From: IGN2 sp964639955
GTDB lineage: Bacteria; Bacteroidota; Ignavibacteria; Ignavibacteriales; Ignavibacteriaceae
Reading direction: 5' to 3'
Assembly (NCBI GenBank): GCA_964639955.1
Contig: CAZXGJ010000002.1
Span: forward strand, 85,369 to 149,368
DNA: 64,000 bases
Shown here: piece by piece, positions 7,462 through 16,449 of the stretch
Position numbering within the stretch: the stretch's first letter is position 1
Layout: every line of letters begins with the position of its first letter
Made by a program: the position numbers and the translations under genes
Notes under the pieces: model-generated
Told to the model about the DNA's origin: nothing
Databases searched by the model: none
What the model saw: the letters and a program-made list of their open reading frames with translations, nothing else

Positions 7462-9819
7462 TTATTGCTTAACAGCAACACGGTTTTCTGTATAGTACTT
7501 AACTTTTTGAATAAACTCTGTACTGTCAATAGGTTTCGGTATGTAATCGGTTGCACCTGCATCCAGACATTTTTCCCTATCGCCTTTCATTGCAAAAGCA
7601 GTTAAAGCTATTATGGGTGTATCCTTATAGTCAGGTATTTCCCTTATTCTTCTTGTTGCTTCAAATCCGTTCATAACCGGCATCTGCATATCCATCAGTA
7701 TAAGATCATACTGCTGTTCTTTAACTGCATCGAGTGCTTCCTGTCCGTTTTCAACAACAACAATCGAATCGAAGTCATTCTTCTTCAGCAGCCGTGTAAC
7801 AATTATCTGTGAATGTTTGTAATCTTCCACCAGGAGAATTTTGATGGTATCTTTTTTCTCTTTTATTTCCTCAGGGGTTGATGGTTCCTCGTACCTGTTA
7901 ATCATTTCTGTTATCGAATTCTGCAAATCCTCTATATTTGTGCTGCTTTTATGAAGCAAATTTTCAAAAAGCCCGTCAATACGTTTTACATCTTCTTCAT
8001 AGCTTTCTTTACCGGTGTAAATAATTATAGGAAGATTTTTAAATTGTTGCATTGATTTTATCATCTCAATTAAATCGACGCCGCTTACTTCAGGCATATC
8101 AAGGTCAATTATTGCCAGGTCGAGCTGCAGGTTATTAATCATTTCCATAACTTTTGTAGAGTCTGATTGAGCTACTGCTTTAAATCCTGCTTGTTCAACT
8201 GCTTCTTTCATTAATTTTAAAGTAGGTACGTCGTCATCAACTACCAGTACATTGGAAGCCTTGCGAAGTTTGTAGTGAGTTAAAACTTCTACCAGGTATT
8301 TATAATTGATAGGTTTTAGAAAATATTCCACGGCTCCCATCAGAAAAGCTTTTTGCTGCTCTGCTTCAACAGAGCAAATAATAACCGGGGTTCGGCGTGT
8401 ATTTTTTCGTTCCCGCAATTTTTGCAGCAGTTCGAGCCCGCTTGTATCCGGAAGAACAATATCCATTAAAACAGCCAGATATTGCTCTTTGTCTACAATC
8501 TTTAGAGTTTGTTCTGCCGAGTTTACAATTGTGGGTTCATATCCCCATTTGTTAAGATAATTGGCTAATAATTTTGAGGTTGCAAAGTCATCTTCAATAA
8601 CGAGAACTTTATTATTAAGTTCAGGTTTGGGCAGAAGACTAATTTGCTCTTCTATCTCTGTAATTTCTTCAACGGGAATTGTTAAATTGAAAGTAGTACC
8701 TTTTCCCGGTGTGCTGGTTACATCAATCTCACCGTTTAAGTAATCTACGTATCTCTTCACAAGAGTTAAACCCAAACCGGTAATACTGCCATTATTAGAA
8801 ATGTAATTTTCAGATAGCCCGAATGGTTTGAAAATTTCCTTTAAGTCCTCTGATGAAAATCCAATTCCAGTGTCGGTTATTCTAATCCTGAGCTGATTTT
8901 TTTCAGAAGAAAAAACAGAAACGGCTATTCTGCCTTGTTCGGTTAATCTTAGAGAACAGGTTAAAAGGTTTAGCAGGATATAACGGAGCTTCTGAGTGTT
9001 AAGTTTTACGTTATGCGGAAGCTCTGGATCTATGTTTGTTAAAAGCTCAATTCTGCCACTATCAAGTTTCTCTTCAACTATTTTTACAACTTCTGAAATA
9101 AAATTAATAAGATTAACCGATGTTAACGAATTTGTTGATTTATCCACTTCAAGTTTTGCAAGATCGATCAGATCGTTTAATAATGCAAGCAGTTCATAAG
9201 CATTTTCTCTTAAAGTATTAAGGTAATCCGACTGCGAAGAAGAAAGTTTTTCTTCTCCGAGCAGCGAAGCAAAGCCCATTATGCTGTTGGTAGGGGTTCT
9301 GAGTTCCGGGCCTATCGAAGCTATAATTTCACTTACAGAGCTGCTCAGGCTTCCCTTTTTACCAATCCATAACCGTAATAAATTTCTTATTGCGTTACCG
9401 ATGATAATTAAATTATCTATATCACTTTTAGTATATTCATTTTTCTTTGCAACTTTCAGAAGCACTCTTTCTTTGTCAGTAATGCTTATATGTAGACAAC
9501 CTTCGTTCAAAAGAACATCGGAGGCTTTAAATGTGCAGGAAGGATTTACATCAAATCTTGTTTCTGTTGAAATGAAATTTACTGAGCTACAGGTTGTGCA
9601 GTTCAGGTTCGAACTGGAATTATAAGTTTTTTTTGCTTTGCTCGATTTACCTAAAAACTCATAACCGCTTTCTTTTACTTTCACTAAAACGGCAGCTTCT
9701 ATGTCATACTCATCGCTTACAAATTCACACAAAACATTTGGGAATTCGTGAGAAGAGGAAAGCGCAAATTGAATCAGATTATTATATTTTAATATGAAGT
9801 CTATTTTCGAGCTTTGCAT
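7462..9819 (-). CDS. Soluble hybrid sensor protein with degenerate histidine-kinase core and three receiver domains
   Basis: A 785-aa protein without membrane helices. An N-terminal GAF-like region with several Cys covers residues 1-155. A HisKA-like helix pair (about 160-230), a HATPase_c domain (about 265-390) and three receiver domains starting near 403, 521 and 655 follow. The H-box reads GPELRTP where SHELRTP is expected, so the phospho-accepting His is Pro171. The N-box reads NLLTCSLRL, so the Asn that coordinates Mg-ATP in active kinases is Cys288. The G boxes (DTGIGF, GLGLTLVK) and the phospho-acceptor Asp of all three receivers (MDIVLPD, IDLDMPE, MDMQMPV) are kept. It probably receives or integrates phosphoryl signals instead of autophosphorylating (inference). 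Confidence 0.93.
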   Translation of the reverse strand: MQSSKIDFILKYNNLIQFALSSSHEFPNVLCEFVSDEYDIEAAVLVKVKESGYEFLGKSSKAKKTYNSSSNLNCTTCSSVNFISTETRFDVNPSCTFKASDVLLNEGCLHISITDKERVLLKVAKKNEYTKSDIDNLIIIGNAIRNLLRLWIGKKGSLSSSVSEIIASIGPELRTPTNSIMGFASLLGEEKLSSSQSDYLNTLRENAYELLALLNDLIDLAKLEVDKSTNSLTSVNLINFISEVVKIVEEKLDSGRIELLTNIDPELPHNVKLNTQKLRYILLNLLTCSLRLTEQGRIAVSVFSSEKNQLRIRITDTGIGFSSEDLKEIFKPFGLSENYISNNGSITGLGLTLVKRYVDYLNGEIDVTSTPGKGTTFNLTIPVEEITEIEEQISLLPKPELNNKVLVIEDDFATSKLLANYLNKWGYEPTIVNSAEQTLKIVDKEQYLAVLMDIVLPDTSGLELLQKLRERKNTRRTPVIICSVEAEQQKAFLMGAVEYFLKPINYKYLVEVLTHYKLRKASNVLVVDDDVPTLKLMKEAVEQAGFKAVAQSDSTKVMEMINNLQLDLAIIDLDMPEVSGVDLIEMIKSMQQFKNLPIIIYTGKESYEEDVKRIDGLFENLLHKSSTNIEDLQNSITEMINRYEEPSTPEEIKEKKDTIKILLVEDYKHSQIIVTRLLKKNDFDSIVVVENGQEALDAVKEQQYDLILMDMQMPVMNGFEATRRIREIPDYKDTPIIALTAFAMKGDREKCLDAGATDYIPKPIDSTEFIQKVKYYTENRVAVKQ

Positions 9820-10042
9820 CGGGTAGTGTTAAATTTTATTTACATTTTTTATTAGAACCACAACTAAAAAGCAATTGAAAGATAATAAAAATTTACATTT
9901 TTTTACCAGGTAACTGCTTTTTAACACAAATTTAATGCTAAAAAATCAACTCCTCGAAATCAATTATATTCAGGTTCTAACTCAACTAATTGGTGTTGTT
10001 TAAAGAATTACAGGAAATTTTTTCTCCGAAACAAATGACCGA

Positions 10043-12061
10043 TCATATATTAACATCTAACTGGAATCCCAGAACATTATCCAGGTTTACAGGGATTTCA
10101 TTATCCCCTGATCCTATCGATTCTTCCCGGGGTTTATAGGATTCAGAATAACGTATTGAGATTGCAATATTATCAAACAGTTTGTACCTGGCAAGTAAAT
10201 ACCATCTTATACCTTGGTCGTGTAAGGCAATATTTGTTAGTACTCCCGTTAAATTATTTTCATATTCATAGATGGCTGAATTAAATGAATCTGTTTTAAA
10301 GAAAATAATTCTTCCGTACAAATTAAAATTTTCTGTGGGTGAAAATCTTATATCCTGAAATATTAAGAAACCCTTCTCACTGAGTTTTGCAGCGTTTATT
10401 TCGTAAGAGTTATACTCTAATCTCCCCTTAAGCCTGAGTTTAGTAGAAATATTATAAATCAGCTCTAACCTGATCATCTGCCTTAAGCGTTTTACCATTT
10501 GCCTGGTATTCCCGATTGATTCGGGAACATCCTTGTTTTCATATTTATATCTTAGTCTTGTTTGCAGTTTGTTTAAAGGCCTGCTTAAGTAGTCAAACAG
10601 AAATTCATCACCTGCTGCAGGTTGGGGGTTAAAAAAAGTTGCATACGGAAATTTAAATTGATCGTAATAGAAATTAATTAAGCCAAAAATTGTTTTCCAT
10701 TTTAACCCCGCATAAATCCCAAATTCATTGTTGGTAGCTCCCGATCTTTCACCAAAAGCATAACCATGCAAACTATAGAAGTTTCTGGGATAATTTCTGA
10801 AAGAGGCTGTGAAGGTAAAATCGCTGTTTAGCATAAACGTTAAAATGTTTATCGAAGCTACTGAAATTCCATTGTATGAAAATTCACCTGATAAATTGGC
10901 ATCACGGGTAAATAAATTGTAATAGAAGGCAGTAAAATTGAACTCGCTGCCGGCAATATCAAATACAGTGGAGGGTTCAAAAATATTGCTGAATTTTGAA
11001 CGGTAGTGCATCAATCCGGCAGAAAATAGGTTTTCTACAAGGAAATCCAAACGTCCGCCAAACATTTTTTCAACAGCAGATTTTCTGTTGTTTAATTCAG
11101 ATGTTGTTCGATGCAAACCATCTTCAGGCGTGGAAAGGATTGACCCCGAAACAGAGTCTATATTTGCATCGAATGAATTATTCGAATAAAAAGCAGATAC
11201 AAATAAGTTTTCAATTTTTACAGTTGCAGCGCCGCCTCTGAAAAAATTATTTTCAGTAGTACTCGTATAAGGCTTAATTATCTGACCGGTTCTTTTTACG
11301 GGATAAATAGCATCAGAACCTTTTGAAAAAGCATAGGGGCTCCATAAAGTTAAGCCTTGTCCGAATTCAAGCAGGTAGTCCATTACAACAGCGCGATGAA
11401 TTAACCCCAGATTATTTACGGTAAAATGGTAGGTAGAAAATTCGTTAAGAGATTTTTCACCTGCATCTTTTTCTGCAAGATAACCAATTTGGTACTGTTT
11501 GTTATACCTGAGTATCAGCCGGTTATATATTTTTGGTTTTGTGCCTTCATACTTTTGTTCGTTAAATCCTTTACTTGTTTGCAGTGCATTAATTAGTCTG
11601 CTTCTTAAAATAAAATCTGAGTTTTGTAAAAGATCCCTGGTTCTGCTTTCACTCTCATATTCTATATATATATCTTTTTGTTCTTCTATATAAACAAAAG
11701 GAGCAATATTACGGACGATTTTAATATCCAGGTTTTCAATTGAATTAAGTTCATTTAAAGAAAAGAAATTTCCATATTTGTTACGGTGATTGACTATTAA
11801 GCTTGCTGAATTTAAATCCATCCCCGGAATAGTGGTTAGGTCGTCTACAGTTGCTTTATTGAGATTTAAAGGATTCATCATCATCTGTTCTATTTCTTCA
11901 TACAGTTCTGAATTATCAAATTCTTCGGTCGGTTCCTGTAAAATGTCCTCCATTATTTCTTCAGTTTTAAGGTATGAAGAATCGGTCTGGGGCATCAGGA
12001 AAGAGGATAATAAGAAGAAAATTAAAAATTGGCAGATTATGTTGTGCGGGAGGGTATCCAT
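10043..12061 (-). CDS. Helix-hairpin-helix protein with predicted outer-membrane barrel
   Basis: A 672-aa secreted protein. The N-terminal hydrophobic segment (about residues 8-24) is a probable signal peptide. Residues about 55-125 form ComEA-like helix-hairpin-helix motifs (LNLNKATVDDLTTIPGM, then NSIENLDIKIVRNIAPF). The remaining 500 or so residues alternate aromatic and polar residues like an outer-membrane beta barrel. This architecture is known among Bacteroidota but its role is not established to my knowledge; a periplasmic DNA-binding plus barrel protein is one possibility. The PorV/PorQ-like gene lies 13 nt upstream on the same strand, so both are likely co-expressed at the outer membrane. 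Confidence 0.75.
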   Translation of the reverse strand: MDTLPHNIICQFLIFFLLSSFLMPQTDSSYLKTEEIMEDILQEPTEEFDNSELYEEIEQMMMNPLNLNKATVDDLTTIPGMDLNSASLIVNHRNKYGNFFSLNELNSIENLDIKIVRNIAPFVYIEEQKDIYIEYESESRTRDLLQNSDFILRSRLINALQTSKGFNEQKYEGTKPKIYNRLILRYNKQYQIGYLAEKDAGEKSLNEFSTYHFTVNNLGLIHRAVVMDYLLEFGQGLTLWSPYAFSKGSDAIYPVKRTGQIIKPYTSTTENNFFRGGAATVKIENLFVSAFYSNNSFDANIDSVSGSILSTPEDGLHRTTSELNNRKSAVEKMFGGRLDFLVENLFSAGLMHYRSKFSNIFEPSTVFDIAGSEFNFTAFYYNLFTRDANLSGEFSYNGISVASINILTFMLNSDFTFTASFRNYPRNFYSLHGYAFGERSGATNNEFGIYAGLKWKTIFGLINFYYDQFKFPYATFFNPQPAAGDEFLFDYLSRPLNKLQTRLRYKYENKDVPESIGNTRQMVKRLRQMIRLELIYNISTKLRLKGRLEYNSYEINAAKLSEKGFLIFQDIRFSPTENFNLYGRIIFFKTDSFNSAIYEYENNLTGVLTNIALHDQGIRWYLLARYKLFDNIAISIRYSESYKPREESIGSGDNEIPVNLDNVLGFQLDVNI

Positions 12062-12074
12062 AGGGAATTAATGC

Positions 12075-12929
12075 TTAATCAAAATCCATATTTTTTCTTA
12101 TTGCTTCAGTTCGGCTGCCATCCCTGCCAAAGCTTAAAATTATGCCGGCTTGATGGGTTAAACCAAGATCAGGATGCGTAAAGAAAGAATAATCCAGGTT
12201 GAAGAGAGAATAATTTATACCGATGCCGGCTGCAAAGCGCGATGGTTCATTGGATGAACCAACCCGCAATGACAGATACTCTATTATATCATACTCAATA
12301 CCAAACTGAACTGATGGGTTATATCTTATATCTTTCTCAACTGAAAAGTTTAATGAAAAATTTCTTATCAAATTATAGCTCAAGCCAATTGAAAGAATCA
12401 TTGGAATCTGGTCGTCTTCATTTCCAATTGTAGCTCTGTTCAGATTAGTTATACTAAAACCCCATCTTAAATCACTTGTAATATAAGCCAAAGTGCCTGC
12501 ATTTAAATAAAATGTACCTGTGCTACCGTAATTCTTTATCGAAAAAGTCTGGTAAATAAAAGAAGCTCCAATCAAAAAGATATTTTTATATCTGTAAGAA
12601 TATCCTGCTGCTACTTTTGTTTCTCTGTATAATTCAAAGCCATAAGTAGAAACGCCGATAGCCACAGAGCCAAAATTGAATGGCTCCAGGTATGCAGCGT
12701 AACCATTGGCAAGCTCTGATAAACCGAATGGGGAAGGAGAATAATAAACCCCGATTTCTCTCCAATTAATCTGAGATAGACCGGCAGGATTATTAAACAG
12801 AGTGAAAACATCGTTAGCAAGAGCTACGTCCGAATTGGCAAGTGAAATTTGCCTTGCACCGGGGTTATACTGGGCAAAAACTGATATGCTGAATAAAATT
12901 ATCTTAACAAGGATTATTAAGCGCCACAT
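12075..12929 (-). CDS. PorV/PorQ-like outer-membrane beta-barrel protein
   Basis: A 284-aa protein with a signal peptide (hydrophobic stretch ending near FAQ20) and a barrel-like pattern throughout. The early segment ARQISLANSDVALANDVFTLFNNPAGL matches the start of the PorV/PorQ and FadL-like UPF0164 barrels (Gxxxxxx-NPAGL). In the Bacteroidota, relatives act in type IX secretion at the outer membrane. No type IX cargo C-terminal domain was recognised in the window, so a link to secretion is only suggestive. It is the first gene of a two-gene unit with the HhH-barrel protein. Confidence 0.75.
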   Translation of the reverse strand: MWRLIILVKIILFSISVFAQYNPGARQISLANSDVALANDVFTLFNNPAGLSQINWREIGVYYSPSPFGLSELANGYAAYLEPFNFGSVAIGVSTYGFELYRETKVAAGYSYRYKNIFLIGASFIYQTFSIKNYGSTGTFYLNAGTLAYITSDLRWGFSITNLNRATIGNEDDQIPMILSIGLSYNLIRNFSLNFSVEKDIRYNPSVQFGIEYDIIEYLSLRVGSSNEPSRFAAGIGINYSLFNLDYSFFTHPDLGLTHQAGIILSFGRDGSRTEAIRKNMDFD

Positions 12930-13010
12930 AAAAAATACTATTAAAAGTTTATTGAGACAGTATATTGAATTTCATATATTAAAACAACAAAAATTATTGA
13001 GAAGTACAAA

Positions 13011-13886
13011 ATGAAATCTGTATTAATTATCATTATCATCTGCACATCTCTTGTTTATTCCCAGGAATTAAATTGCCATGTGGAAGTAAATTTTGAAAAC
13101 CTGCAGGTTCAAAACAGAGAACTGCTGGCTGACTTCGGCTCGGTTGTTGAAAGTTTTATGAATAACAGTAAGTTTACTGAAGGCTGGGATGGGGCTAAAA
13201 TTGATTGCTCACTTAGTATCTTCTTTATTTCTGCAAGCAGCGAGGTAGATTACTCTGCTCAAATAGTTGTGGTAAGCCAGCGACCAATCTTTCAATCGGA
13301 AATGAATTCGCCCATAGTAACTATTAACGACGGGCAATGGTCATTCAGATATGAAAAAGGGCAGGCTATGTATGCCGGTCAAAGTACGTTTGATGCACTT
13401 ACCAGCTTCCTGGAATTTTATGCATTGATTATCATCGGGTTTGACTGGGATACCTGGGAAGAGTTCGGGGGAAATCGTTATTTTAAGAAAGCCCAGGACA
13501 TTGTCAATCTCGGTGCTTCCAGTGGTTCTTCTTATGGGTGGCTTTCAAGCAGCGCGCCTTACAGCAGATGGAACCTGGTAAATGAAATTATGTCTGAAAA
13601 ATATGCTGCTTTCAGAAGTACTATTTTTGATTATCACTACGGTATAGATATCTACCAGCAAAATAAATTGCTCGGGCAGCAGAAAATCGCCGGTCTGGTA
13701 AACACTTTATACGATATTTATCAAAAATCAGGATTAATAAACAGTGTTTTTGTAAGAACCTTTTTTGATGCGAAGTACGGTGAAATTATAGACAGAATGA
13801 AGGATTATTCAGATCCCGAAATTTTTAATAGATTAAAGAAGATTGATCCGCCTCATAGCTCGCGTTACGATTCGGTTATGCCCTGA
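13011..13886 (+). CDS. DUF4835 (PorD-like) family protein
   Basis: A 291-aa exported protein with an N-terminal signal peptide ending near residue 18 (LVYSQ). The segments FFISASSEVDYSAQIVVVSQRP and DALTSFLEFYALIIIGFDWDTWEEFGG are characteristic of the DUF4835 family of Bacteroidota; I recall this family being linked to type IX secretion under the name PorD, which needs confirmation. It is divergent from the PorV/PorQ-like gene (82 nt between starts), which fits a shared outer-membrane role. Confidence 0.75.
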   Translation: MKSVLIIIIICTSLVYSQELNCHVEVNFENLQVQNRELLADFGSVVESFMNNSKFTEGWDGAKIDCSLSIFFISASSEVDYSAQIVVVSQRPIFQSEMNSPIVTINDGQWSFRYEKGQAMYAGQSTFDALTSFLEFYALIIIGFDWDTWEEFGGNRYFKKAQDIVNLGASSGSSYGWLSSSAPYSRWNLVNEIMSEKYAAFRSTIFDYHYGIDIYQQNKLLGQQKIAGLVNTLYDIYQKSGLINSVFVRTFFDAKYGEIIDRMKDYSDPEIFNRLKKIDPPHSSRYDSVMP

Positions 13887-13950
13887 TACTATGTTTCATT
13901 TTATTGCGGAGGCGTTTTTCAAAGCAGTTGTTCTTTAGCAGGCGGTTAAA

Positions 13951-15072
13951 TTAAATTTCACATTCCCAGATACGATACTTTTTATATCTATCCGCATTCA
14001 TCAGCTCGAGGCCGCGGTTCATCATATTATTATCTTCAAGTACCCAGCTGGCCTCTCCGCAGTTTATTCCCAGAGCCTTGGCACGGTGTAATATCTCCCA
14101 ATAAAAAACTGAATCCAATCCTTTTCTCTGGTATTCTGGAATAATACCAAGTGTAAGGATTCGTAGCCAGCTCATTTTTTTCTTATGAGTAAATAGTTTT
14201 ATGAAATTAAAGGGGAATAACTTTCCATTCATAGTTCTGAAAATCTGGTTGTAATCTAACATAGTTAAAGCTGCCCCGACCAAATTACCCCTAATTTCAC
14301 CAAATATTACAAGTGAAGGTTCTGCAAGAGGTTTCATCTCTTTGGCCATAGAATCGATTTGTTCTTCTGTCATCGGCACAAAGCCCCAATTTGGAGCCCA
14401 GGCTTTGTTATAAACGTATTTAAATTTTTCCAGCTCTTTCTGAAAGTTTTTCATATCAAGCTGGCTGATTTTAAGATCGTAGCGCTTTCTTACAAGATCC
14501 TGTCCGCGCTTTAATTTTTCTGAGGCAAGAATTTTTTCAGAAACAATTTTCCATGCGTATAAATCTTTTGCTTTTTTCATTCCGCAACTTTCACAAAGTT
14601 CTATGTAATAACTGGGATTGTACGGCATAAGCAATCTGGGGGAATCGTCAAATCCCTCTATCAGCATACCATAGATATCATTACTCGATGGATTGGCAGG
14701 GCCTTTCATATAACGAAGTCCTTTTTTCTTTATCCATTCTTTAGCAATACTGAAAAGTGAATCTGCGACTGACTGATCATTGATGCATTCAAAGAATCCA
14801 AAATGTCCGGATTGATCATTGTGATATTTAAGGTGTGTTTGGTTTACAATTGCTGCTATTCTGCCAACAGGTTTGCCGTTTTTGTATGCTAGAAAGTATT
14901 CGGCATCCGCGTTTTTAAAGAAAGGATTTTTTTCTTTACTTAAAAGCTTTTTTTGTTCAATAATAAGCGGGGGCACCCAATAAGGATCACCTTTATAAAT
15001 TTTCCACGGAATTTTAATAAAAGTCAATAAATCGCTTCGTGTCACGACTTTTTTTATTTCCACTGAACTCAT
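13951..15072 (-). CDS. GNAT-family acyltransferase; candidate bacterial ceramide synthase
   Basis: A 373-aa GNAT-fold protein of a family with conserved segments YKGDPYWVPPLI near the N-terminus, GKPVGRIAAIVN (acyl-CoA region), GHFGFFEC, and KGPANPSSNDIYGMLIEGFD. An ATG 18 nt further upstream is possible, but AGGAAAGG lies 7 nt before the ATG at 15072, so that start is chosen. It lies just downstream of the serine palmitoyltransferase-like gene, and a NAD-dependent epimerase/dehydratase gene diverges from the latter. In Caulobacter a GNAT protein is the bacterial ceramide synthase acting with Spt and the reductase CerR. The assignment here is by family and context only. A hairpin with a T-run separates it from spt. 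Confidence 0.75.
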   Translation of the reverse strand: MSSVEIKKVVTRSDLLTFIKIPWKIYKGDPYWVPPLIIEQKKLLSKEKNPFFKNADAEYFLAYKNGKPVGRIAAIVNQTHLKYHNDQSGHFGFFECINDQSVADSLFSIAKEWIKKKGLRYMKGPANPSSNDIYGMLIEGFDDSPRLLMPYNPSYYIELCESCGMKKAKDLYAWKIVSEKILASEKLKRGQDLVRKRYDLKISQLDMKNFQKELEKFKYVYNKAWAPNWGFVPMTEEQIDSMAKEMKPLAEPSLVIFGEIRGNLVGAALTMLDYNQIFRTMNGKLFPFNFIKLFTHKKKMSWLRILTLGIIPEYQRKGLDSVFYWEILHRAKALGINCGEASWVLEDNNMMNRGLELMNADRYKKYRIWECEI

Positions 15073-15090
15073 TTGAATTCCTTTCCTCAT

Positions 15091-15125
15091 AAAAAAAGCA
15101 TACCTTTATATAACGGTATGCTTTT
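15091..15125 (-). terminator. Intrinsic terminator between spt and the GNAT gene
   Basis: On the minus strand AAAAGCATACC, a 10-nt loop and GGTATGC are followed by TTTTTTT. The T-run touches the 5' leader of the GNAT gene, so the hairpin either ends the spt transcript or tunes read-through into the next gene. Confidence 0.7.
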
Positions 15126-15143
15126 AGAAAAAATATTTAAACT

Positions 15144-16334
15144 TTAAATAAGTCCCAACGTTTTTCCGGCATTTTCAAAGAGATACAAAATTTCATCAAG
15201 GTGTTCCTTTTTATGTGTAGCCATATAACTCGTTCTCATCATTTGTCTTCCTTCGGGTACACCCGGTGAAATAAACACGTTAACGAATAAACCGGAGTCA
15301 TACAATAAACGCCACATTTTGAATGCAATTTCGTCGTTACCTACAATAACCGGAACAATACCTGTTCGCCCATCGATAATGTTGAATCCTTTTTCCTTTA
15401 GACCCTTGCGCATATAGTTCGCATTGTCAATTAGTCTTTGAACTCTTTCCGGTTCTTTTTCCAGGATTTCTAAAGCAGCAAGTGCTGCTGCAACTGATGC
15501 GGGCGTTGGGGATGCGCTGAAAATTAAAGCCGGAGAAAAATGTTTTATATAATTAATCACTCTTTCCGGACCGGAAACAAATCCCCCCAGCGAAGCAAAA
15601 GTTTTACTAAAAGTACCCATGGTAAGATCAATCTCTTTTTCAAGATTAAATTCACTTGCTGTTCCTCTGCCGCCTTTACCAATTACGCCAACTGCATGTG
15701 CATCATCAATCATAATTCTGGCATTGTTTGCTTTCGCAATCTGATTTAGCCTGGGCAGGTCAACAATTTCCCCGCCGGTACTAAACACACCATCACTTAC
15801 AATTAATTTTGGTATCTCTTCAGGCACTTTTTCAATTACTCTTTGCAAGTCATCCATATCATTATGTTTGTAACGCAGAAGGTTTGCGGTAGCTCCTTTT
15901 GCCATTAATGTGCCTGCAACTATGCAGGCATGGTTGTCTTTATCAGAAATTACATACTCATTTCTTTGCACCAGAGTAGGAATAATTCCCTGGGCAGTTT
16001 GGTATCCCGTGCTGAACAAAAGAACAGATTCAGAATTAAAAAATTTTGCAAGCTTATGTTCAAGCTCTTCGTGCAAATCAAGCGTACCAGTTAGATATCT
16101 TGACCCCGAACAACCTGTTCCATATTTCTCTATTGCTTTCCTTGCAGCCTCAACAACTTTAGGATGAGCAGTTAATCCAAGGTAATTGTTCGATCCGGCC
16201 ATAATAATTTTTCTGCCTTCAATTTGTACAACCGGTCCTTCGTTTGCCTGGATTGCTCTAAAGTACGGATATACCCCTAATGCTTTAACTTCATCTGCTC
16301 GCGTGAAGTCAAAGCACTTTTTAAAAAGGTCCAA
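15144..16334 (-). CDS. spt: Alpha-oxoamine synthase, probable serine palmitoyltransferase
   Basis: A PLP enzyme that condenses an amino acid with an acyl thioester. It has the fold type I synthase pattern: GSNNYLGL near residue 50, GTGCSGSRYLTGT, VSDGVFSTGGEI, DDAHAVG, and the PLP lysine Lys244 in MGTFSKTFASLGGF. Relatives are KBL (glycine C-acetyltransferase), AONS (BioF) and serine palmitoyltransferase. The FSKTFASLGGF segment and neighbours favour Spt, the first step of sphingolipid synthesis. The start is TTG with GGAGG 5 nt before it. Length 396 aa is normal. No bio genes or threonine dehydrogenase are nearby. Confidence 0.88.
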   Translation of the reverse strand: MDLFKKCFDFTRADEVKALGVYPYFRAIQANEGPVVQIEGRKIIMAGSNNYLGLTAHPKVVEAARKAIEKYGTGCSGSRYLTGTLDLHEELEHKLAKFFNSESVLLFSTGYQTAQGIIPTLVQRNEYVISDKDNHACIVAGTLMAKGATANLLRYKHNDMDDLQRVIEKVPEEIPKLIVSDGVFSTGGEIVDLPRLNQIAKANNARIMIDDAHAVGVIGKGGRGTASEFNLEKEIDLTMGTFSKTFASLGGFVSGPERVINYIKHFSPALIFSASPTPASVAAALAALEILEKEPERVQRLIDNANYMRKGLKEKGFNIIDGRTGIVPVIVGNDEIAFKMWRLLYDSGLFVNVFISPGVPEGRQMMRTSYMATHKKEHLDEILYLFENAGKTLGLI

Positions 16335-16449
16335 CTATGCCTCCAAGGTTAAATGTGGAATGTTTATGATAACAAAAAGTTGAAGTTTTTTGTTAATTTT
16401 GGATTAAAATCTATTACATATATGATTGAAATGCAAATAAATTATCTAT

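Noticed and set aside
9820..10042. Small gene or RNA between the hybrid sensor and the HhH gene
   Set aside because: AT-rich sequence with no convincing frame, promoter or hairpin.
13951..15090. Longer GNAT frame starting at 15090
   Set aside because: The second ATG has a good ribosome site (AGGAAAGG) and the first does not.
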